Positions 49,610 through 64,000 of a stretch of 64,000 bases of DNA are shown here, one piece after another. The position numbers were made by a program, and so were the translations under genes. This DNA comes from Nemopilema nomurai. Lineage: Eukaryota; Cnidaria; Scyphozoa; Rhizostomeae; Rhizostomatidae. The stretch covers positions 207,822-271,821 of the forward strand of contig ML133494.1 in assembly GCA_003864495.1 (NCBI GenBank), written 5' to 3'. Position 1 is the stretch's first letter, and every line of letters begins with the position of its first letter. Under the pieces are notes generated by a model. It saw only the letters and a program-made list of their open reading frames with translations. It did not search any database and had not been told where the DNA came from.

Positions 49610-52558
49610 CTATTTATTCTTGTGCCGCTTCCAGAATCGTCTGACGTCATCATGACCTGCCTTGCTGACGACCATCAGCCTCTTACTCATGTTCGCCCAT
49701 AGCAACACGTTCAAATCGTCAGCATATTTACGCAGGGTTTCAAAATCGCTTTGCGAAAGAAACTCGCTGTATAAAACTCCTTCGGTGAATTGCAGGCGCT
49801 CTCTCTCCATTTCCCAGAGTCTAATTTGATCTGCAATTGTTGGTGGAATAACGGGGTTTCGATTTAACATGATAGGATGTGCACGAGTTCGAAGGAAATT
49901 CAGAATTTGTTCGGCCGTGATTCCACTGGCCAGGGCTTGTTGTACGCTTTCCCTGCTCAGGACAGCAACACAGAAACTGGGGAATCGTGACAAAATATCG
50001 CAAAATAAACTCAGCAAAGCAAGCTGTAAAGTTGAATTGGTGTATGCATAAACTCTGTAGTTGGTTTCCACAACAACAAAGCGATGTTGATTTGACTCTG
50101 TGCTGTTTTCCCCGGTTACCGCAGAGCCTAAATTGATTGCTAGTTTTGTTGGGTAAAATCGTCTAGATTTGCGTTTTCGTTGAAAGACAAGGCCTATCTC
50201 GCGTAGATGCTGTAGAAAATTGAATTGTTTCTCGCTTAGACCTTCAATGGAATAATCTTTCCCATACGTTGAGAAGCTAATTCGAAAAAGAAAGGACAAA
50301 CATTCAACCAAGTCCATCTTATGTTGGTCTGTGGTTTCCAGATATTGCAACATGAAGTACCAGACTTGCGAGACAGTATCCATCAGCAAGAATTGAAAAC
50401 CGGCCGAAGTTATTGATGTGGTCCGCTCTTCCGGATGCAAGCGTAGAAGTCCGGCTTTCAAGAGAACGTTAATTACCACCTCACTGACTCCACCTTCAAA
50501 ACAATAATAACACTCGTGATGATAATGACAAAACAACAAATAATAATAATAATACTTGCAAAACATTTTTCCAAGAATGAACAATTGCAAAGTTACTCTC
50601 TTAGAATTTAGAATAACATAATAACAAAGCTAAATCATATCATTCTGGGATTTCCTTCTAAAAATTTTTGGGAGATCACTCTTCAGCAATGACTATGACC
50701 AGCTATCACATTTATAGTTATGAGAAACGTACACAACTTTCTCTTCAAACTACATCTCCTATGCTACTTCCTCCTTCCTTCATTGGCTGTCTAATTTCCT
50801 GGAACTTTCCCCTCATTAACAATAGAATGATTAAGCAAAAGAAAGATGAACAAGTTTCCTTTGACCTCTCACTGACAACATTAGTCAAAAGACATAGAGG
50901 ATAAAAGGTATTTTACATATGGTTTGACATTTGAGATCCTACCTCCTTCTGTTGTTGAGCCTGTCATGTAATAGAGCACTGACTCCCAACGCTCCTTTGC
51001 ATAATTCTCAAGAAAGGGTATGTCTCGTCCATGTTTATCCTCACCATACTTTGCAGTGTCTGGCTGCTGCCTTCCACCACCACACAAAACAATTTTCAAA
51101 TTCTTTTTGAAGTTACTATTCACTTCAAACCTACATTCAAACAAAAAAGTATATAAAGGCTAATAAAAGTATTAATTTGAAATGATAGTTGACTTCCATA
51201 TTTGGTAGCTAATTTGTTTTTCAAAGATTTCTATGGTCCAATTAGAGTTTTCATCATTCAATAAATTCCTCTGTGATATATTTAGCCTATGCATATGTAC
51301 TTTCGCTCAGTGTATTCAATCAAAAGAAAGGCTATGATGCATAGCTACCGCCCAAGATAGTTTAAAAATTAATACATTGAGCAATTGGGTTCACGCCCTT
51401 AAGTCATTGAAAACTAAGAATGACTTCAGTCTATATATATTCATATATATATATTATATATATATAGATATATATATATACATATATATATGAAATAAGC
51501 TGCAAAAGAAAAAAACCAATAACATTGGTTGGTGATATAATTGTTTGTCTATTAATAAAGCAAGCTAACTTTATTTTACAACTTCCTTGTTGCCTTCATA
51601 TTGGGTGCAGCAAATATCTAAATAATCCTTCCATCACAAAACACATTTTTAGTGGATTTATCACAAAAAGCAGAGACAAATGATTTCAGATCACCAGGTG
51701 ATTATGATTTTAGAGATTTTTTATGATGGTCTTGGTATTCAATGGAGCTATCAAGAAATCTCTTTAATTCATCATACAATATGTTTAATGTTCTTATTTA
51801 TTGCATTTATTTATGTAAAGACTACTCATGTAAAAAACTTCATTGTTCAAATTCTTCATTGATAGACTTCATTGTAAAAAACAAGGTATGCAGCTGTCCT
51901 GGAAATTCAAGTTTTCTCCTTTGAAGTTTGTGATGCGTTTGAAATATAATGCGTATACTAAAATTCTTATCAAATTTGCAAATTTCCCCGCTTGCACAAT
52001 TATCAAGTTGCATTTAAGCTTTTCTGAGCCAATAAAGGTGCTTTAAGATCATATCTAGTGAAATATCAAATGCACAAGCTATCTATATGTCCTGTAGCTA
52101 TCTATCTATATTGGACTGCAATCCTCCCAAATGACTTATTTATTAATTTTCAGTAGTCGTAAGTTACGAATTCTACACTCCTTTAAGTTTCATATATAAT
52201 GATCAATCCTTTCTTTTTAAAAAAATCTCAGTGAATCGAATTCTGATAACCTGCTTGCAGAACTTCCTCGGGGCATTTCCTTCCAAATCTGCAAGCCTTT
52301 CAGCTTATTCAACGCTCCAACATGGTGCTTGCTGCAATCTTTCTGTACCCACGTGGCAACGAACGGCTCTGGAATAGGCTGGTCAGTGAACAGGGTTCGC
52401 ATAATATACTGTTTTGCAATGGCCGGTAGCCCCCTAAAAACTGCCATACATGTTGCTGGATGGCAATACAACCCATCCAATACAGCCGTTGGAAGCGTGT
52501 TCAGATACTCGAAAAGATTCTTGCATTGCAAGCGTTTACTGCCAATTGCATTATCCAT
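49610..52558 (-). CDS. GTF2H4: General transcription factor IIH subunit 4 (TFIIH p52 / Tfb2), complete, 3 exons
   Basis: Core TFIIH subunit that anchors and stimulates the XPB helicase in transcription initiation and nucleotide excision repair; nuclear. Exons on the minus strand: 52251-52558, 50943-51130, 49610-50493. The junctions agree in phase (2 then 1) and give 459 aa, against about 462 for the human protein. The N-terminal part has [33 protein letters not shown] and VATWVQKD. The middle has the GGGR/DKHGRD/YAKERWE block, then [12 protein letters not shown]. The C-terminal part has [12 protein letters not shown] and [12 protein letters not shown] followed by the p52 C-terminal domain ending RFWKRH; in the family this domain pairs with p8 (TTDA). 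Almost two thirds of the protein lies in one 884-nt exon, in contrast to the many small exons of both neighbours. It is divergent from RUVBL2 (558 bp) and convergent with DHAD. Confidence 0.96.
51431..51492. repeat. (TA)n repeat, GTF2H4 intron 1
   Basis: TATATA runs broken by CATATA and GATATA units. Low complexity only. Confidence 0.85.
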
Positions 52559-53116
52559 TGCGTTGCCTAAAATTTTATCGAATTTTATAATCTCCGCCTT
52601 TTTTCTTGAAGGACATCGTGTTCCATGGTGTTATAAAATAACCTGGAGGTAGGCCATGCGGGGGCAGTCTGTGTTGATCGAATACGTGGAGTCGGAATGC
52701 GCCTTCCCAGGGCGACTCTCAGTTTCCTTTCAGCAGTTGAAACTTTATGACCCGGTTTTATAAAACCATTGTTTTCTATCCAACATCATAAAATCACTTA
52801 AATTCTAATTAATTTCATTCTACGAAGAAGTCATATCCTGATCATCTCAAAATTTCCTTGATATAAAATGGTTCTTTTCTCTAGATTTTCTTTCAGCACA
52901 GTACAAAAACTCCTTGAATGACTTTTGGCGACTTACCAGAGTACGTTTGAGACTCTTTGTCTAACATTTAATGAGTTTAATACTAGAAATGGTGATGAAA
53001 ATAGAATAATATCATAAAATTTATTCCGAGGATGCTGTTCTGTATTTTACACAGATAGTTTATACCTCGTTCCCACTTTCGCGTCTCTTGATCAACCTCA
53101 CGCGGGAAAAGACAAG
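52559..53116. promoter_or_regulatory. Probable bidirectional promoter of GTF2H4 and RUVBL2
   Basis: Only 558 bp separate two divergent housekeeping start codons. The segments near both starts are richer in GC and CpG (around 52655-52720 and 53070-53110) than the AT-rich middle. No TATA box is evident. Inferred from layout. Confidence 0.55.
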
Positions 53117-60297
<7,181 letters not shown>

Positions 60298-62720
60298 AGG
60301 CATTCCCGTTTCATTGTAGCTATGACATCACTTTCGTATGTTTAACTCGCGACCTTTGGACTTAAGAGAAGCCATTGTACTGCACCGTCGGTTGTCATGA
60401 CCTTTGAGCTCTGCTATGACCTTTGAACCTTATCAAGACTAAATTCAAGTGTATAGGCTCAAAATAGCTTCACCGCAATGTGACCTGTGAAACTTAGATG
60501 TTTGTGTATGTTTCCTAACCTTGTTCCATAGTCCTCTGTATGCTTATGTGGTTGTTAAATTGATTTCATTCCCAATAGTGGCAATTCCTTTGAAAAAGGT
60601 AATCTTTCAAGAAATAATCTTCATACATTTCCTGGAAGTGAACTTATCAAAACAATATACACGAGTAATCTGAAGGCAGCGTGGAAGCAATATGACACTT
60701 TGTAGAAAACCACACCAATGCACTTTATTTTATCTTTGATTTATTTTTTATTTTTTTCATACATATTGCATACAACTTAAAGTGTACTCTGCCTCAACTT
60801 AGCATCTAGTTTGATCGCGTTGCAGGCTTGTGGCTGTGTTCTCATTCCTTAAAAACATTTCGAAAGGGCTTCCAAAAGACAGAAACATCATGTATATTTG
60901 ACATTGCGCCTCCATTATTTCGCTTGATTAGATATTTGTCATCATGGCTTGACAGATGTCTAGAAACATTGAAGTCTATTCGCGAAACTGTTTCTTTTGC
61001 GCAAGGTTCAACTTTTAGAGCAAAGCAAGGGCTACCATTGTGAAAAAGCAATTTCAGCATGTTTGTGCGTCTCAAAAGGTATTCTGCAGTGATATCTTTT
61101 TGTTACCTTAATTACCTGTGTCACCTGAGCCACCTAGAGTTGAGGTGCAAAAGTACCTTTCGAATAACGATTGATCTAAATGCAGAGTTGCTTGATTGAT
61201 TAGCCATAACAAAGTTGTAAGATTCTTCGACTACCCGTGAAAGAAGAGATCATCTATAATTTAATGGTTGCTCTATCTTTTCCAATAGCCAGACTTGGAT
61301 GGTTTACACCCTTTCCTGGGGTGACCAAGGTTAATGACCTTTTTGGCACATATTTTCGAGTCTCATACTGTTACCTCCTACAAAAATCCCACTGATAAAG
61401 ACATTATCAGACTACAAAATACTCAAGTCAATGATGCAATATGGTGATAATATTCATGTAGAAAAACTACAAAATTCAGTTGGAATAAATTTCAAAACTA
61501 TGGTCATATATCTTCTAAACGAAATGCTATATACAATTCCAAATTATACATTGGAAGAATCTGTGATTGAGTTAGGGTCTTTGGACAATTATCTTTGTTT
61601 GCAAACAGCAATTTACGATATCTAAAACTCTCAAAGCAAAGATGGCATGGATATTATGCCAATTAAATAACTGTTTTTTAGTAGAATGCCTGCAGATTTA
61701 TTTCAATCGAGTATCAACTTTTTTTTAAAGTTTCCATTTCATTACCAGAAAGCATGCCAATATCTCGATGCTTTTGCTTCCAAATTGGTGGTCTTTCTAC
61801 GAAACTGGGTCTATCAATGATCGTATATTGCCGAGATTATGTCTCTTGAAAACGCATCGTAATTAGTCCTGTTTTGGTTTACGAAAGGAAATATGATGCA
61901 ACTGAAGCTTTCATTATGCAAAGGAATTTGGTTGTGTTTATTTTTGGTTTTATTGTTATTGCCAATATCAACTCTGTAACAATATCATATATATCGTAGC
62001 TTTGCTCTTGAAAATTTCACGCAATCTGCTAGCATTTCCAAATTCATTTTAAGAAAGCACTCTTATGCTGACAAACTTTTCTGGTAGTGAGCGTTGATTC
62101 GATATTGCTTGGCACCTACTGCAAGCGTTTTTTCATTGCATGCCAATCAAAGGTACTAGATTTGCCTAGGCTACTAACTAGATTAGATAACTTAGATTAT
62201 TAAAATCTATACAAAGATTGACTTTGTGCCACTCTTAAGTGCAATTCTTCATCTAATCAATTTGATTGTACCATCTAGACTTGCTACTCGGATTTCAAAC
62301 TATGAAATCTTGAATTCGAGTGTTGTCTATTCTTCTACAACCTTTAAGCTTCAACTATCAGTTCCACTGGTAATATCTAATGTTTCTAACACACTTGGAT
62401 TAATCTGCAGAATCCTGATGCAGATCACTATCAGCTAACCCGTTGCTTTACGATGAAGTATTGTTTATTGTGTTTCCATTAAATCTTTTTCTCTAAACTT
62501 TCCGGTTTCTAACAGTTGTGTCGGACTCTAACGGCGAGGCCGGTTTCTAACGGTGGTTCCGGTTTCAAGAAGAGGTTCCGGCTTAGCATGTGTTATGCAC
62601 TGCACATATATGGCACACATAAACACGTGTGTATCGTTCCGATTTCGTAGAGCTCGGCCCATTTTTATTTTCATCGTATTTCAGCATCGAATATCCGGAC
62701 TTGAATGACGTTCTCTATTT
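60298..62720. other. Convergent intergenic region right of RUVBL2
   Basis: About 2.4 kb with no recognisable coding exon. ORFs such as 60828-61043, 61431-61625 and 62226-62438 are short, AT-driven and without domains. The left part should be the RUVBL2 3' UTR. Near 62500-62585 there are short GGTTTCTAACGG-like repeats. Confidence 0.5.
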
Positions 62721-64000
62721 TCACCTGTTTAGGTAGTTAAACCGTTTTCTTTCTCTAACTCTTGGAATCCAACTCCGTTTTCTTAACATTAAGTTAGCGG
62801 TTTCACTATCCGCTTTAAGTGTCCGGACAATGCTTTTAGCATCAGCTCTTCGGACCAAAGCCTTTCCGGCTTCTTGCTCGTGGACCGGAATTGAGGCTTT
62901 AGCTCCCCGACTGCCAGTTTTTCCAAGAAACTTTTCCATGTCTGTGGCGTCAGAAATTAGTATTCTCTTACTTTTTGGCTTGTCCATGCTGGAAAGTTTT
63001 GTCAATGCATTTTGCGCATCGGCTGTTGGCTTCGTGAAAAAGTTTTTCACCATAGTTTGGCGCGCTTTTGTGAGTGGTTTTTCATCTGAGTCATGGCGTG
63101 TCTCTGTTGGTGTATCCCTGATTGCCTTTTTATCTTTTTCAATGCTCTCTGAATCCTTGCCTCCAAATATTTTCATGGCCTGGGTTATTGAGGTTTCACT
63201 TGGTTTTGCTAATCGCGAACGAGTCACGTCAGCAGGATCCACGCCATTTGATTCTTCAATGTTCGTTTTCGACAAAAGATTCGAAGCTGTTACAGACGGA
63301 GCAGCCTCTGTTTCGTGCATCACTGATTTCAGGTTCGAGGTTGCTTCGCTGAACTTTCTAGAAGGAACTAGAACGGATTCTTCACGTAACCGAAGATTCA
63401 TTTTGTGGAAGTTTGATTTTATATCTCCATTTCCATCAGCCGGTCTTAAGGAGGGCGTCAATACAAGCGACGACCTGGTTTCAGGTACAAGTCTTGGTAA
63501 AGCTATAGCAGATTTTGTCGGTACAGATGAATCTGTGGAATCGTCTGAATTTGGAGATTTTAGGCCTGTTTTCTCAAGCCCAGATTTTGGTGCGGATAGC
63601 GTTTTCTTCGATGCCTCCACATCGACCATGTCATGGCGATGATTCGCCATTGATATCAGCCTCGCTAACGCAGCCAAACGTTCTGAACGAGGCTCGGCAA
63701 GGTGGTCCGCCAACAGGGGTGCAATGTGACGCAATGATCCACTCTCCATTACTTCTTTATTGTCGTTGTGTTGATTTCGCTCCGCCATTAGCTTCTTGAA
63801 CGCCATATATTGCCTATAATTCTTTAGCTGAACCCTTGACATTGGCTTGATTGCTTTGGTGTGCGAGTTGACGGGGGTTCCCTGACCAGCCGGGGGGACC
63901 ATGTTAGGCCTTGCTTTTGACGTTAAGATACCTTGCTGCCGTTCCAGATTTTTCTGCCGCGCGGCGATGTGCTCGATTCGATTCTTCGTGGAACCAGTCA
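62721..64000 (-). CDS. Unrecognised, largely disordered protein, C-terminal part (5' end beyond the window)
   Basis: One uninterrupted frame of about 426 codons runs from the right edge (64000) to a stop at 62721-62723. It contains in-frame Met codons, one at 63900-63902, but stays open upstream of that, so the start or an upstream exon lies outside. The N-terminal visible part is helical and charged (EHIAARQKNLERQQGIL; RVQLKNYRQYMAFKKLMAER). The middle 300 residues are Ser/Thr/Lys/Asp-rich and look disordered, with many SP/TP-type sites (SAPKSG, LKSPNSDD). The C terminus is basic (RKRSWIPRVRERKRFNYLNR). I recognise no domain. The composition would suit a scaffold or a nuclear or cytoskeletal regulator, but that is a guess. 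The opposite-strand ORF 62830-63642 is its shadow. Confidence 0.7.
   Translation of the reverse strand, partial: TGSTKNRIEHIAARQKNLERQQGILTSKARPNMVPPAGQGTPVNSHTKAIKPMSRVQLKNYRQYMAFKKLMAERNQHNDNKEVMESGSLRHIAPLLADHLAEPRSERLAALARLISMANHRHDMVDVEASKKTLSAPKSGLEKTGLKSPNSDDSTDSSVPTKSAIALPRLVPETRSSLVLTPSLRPADGNGDIKSNFHKMNLRLREESVLVPSRKFSEATSNLKSVMHETEAAPSVTASNLLSKTNIEESNGVDPADVTRSRLAKPSETSITQAMKIFGGKDSESIEKDKKAIRDTPTETRHDSDEKPLTKARQTMVKNFFTKPTADAQNALTKLSSMDKPKSKRILISDATDMEKFLGKTGSRGAKASIPVHEQEAGKALVRRADAKSIVRTLKADSETANLMLRKRSWIPRVRERKRFNYLNR

Noticed and set aside
62830..63642. Plus-strand ORF of 270 aa
   Set aside because: It lies wholly antisense to the longer minus-strand frame (62721-64000). Its Ser/Phe/Leu-rich composition is what the reverse of a Lys/Glu/Ser-rich protein gives.

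Overview
The window is animal nuclear DNA: AT-rich, intron-dense (GT-AG introns of roughly 0.1-3.3 kb) and full of minisatellites and short inverted-repeat elements. A DEG/ENaC channel and a tetraspanin mark it as metazoan. The retained introns, the repeats and a dihydroxy-acid dehydratase gene suggest an early-branching or marine invertebrate. A cnidarian is plausible, but I cannot fix the clade from the sequence alone.

Layout from left to right. (1) 1-219 (+) is the last exon of a DEG/ENaC sodium channel. (2) 4747-10511 (-) is a complete tetraspanin in 7 coding exons (237 aa), with a hAT-like MITE inserted at one of its splice donors. (3) 10512-14967 has no recognisable gene but holds a GC-rich 17-bp minisatellite with higher-order structure. 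(4) 14968-34140 (-) is the AP-2 clathrin adaptor alpha subunit. All 26 coding exons could be joined in frame, giving 939 aa. (5) 35226-48690 (+) is a dihydroxy-acid dehydratase (IlvD/Edd family) in 24 coding exons. All three Fe-S cysteines are present, but exon 17 carries a frame-breaking length error. (6) 49610-52558 (-) is TFIIH subunit p52 (GTF2H4), 3 exons, 459 aa. (7) 53117-60297 (+) is the AAA+ ATPase RUVBL2 (reptin), 15 exons, 464 aa, with a tRNA-like sequence in intron 11. (8) 62721-64000 (-) is the 3' part of an unrecognised disordered protein that runs off the window.

Two gene pairs are head to head and probably share promoters: AP2A/DHAD (1.1 kb apart, half of it a MITE) and GTF2H4/RUVBL2 (558 bp apart). 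Most complete genes are conserved housekeeping genes (endocytosis, transcription and repair, chromatin remodelling). No operon-like or cassette system is visible. The main surprise is the multi-intron DHAD, an enzyme of branched-chain amino acid synthesis, a pathway animals are generally held to lack. Exon joins were made by hand from splice consensus, reading-frame phase and family similarity.
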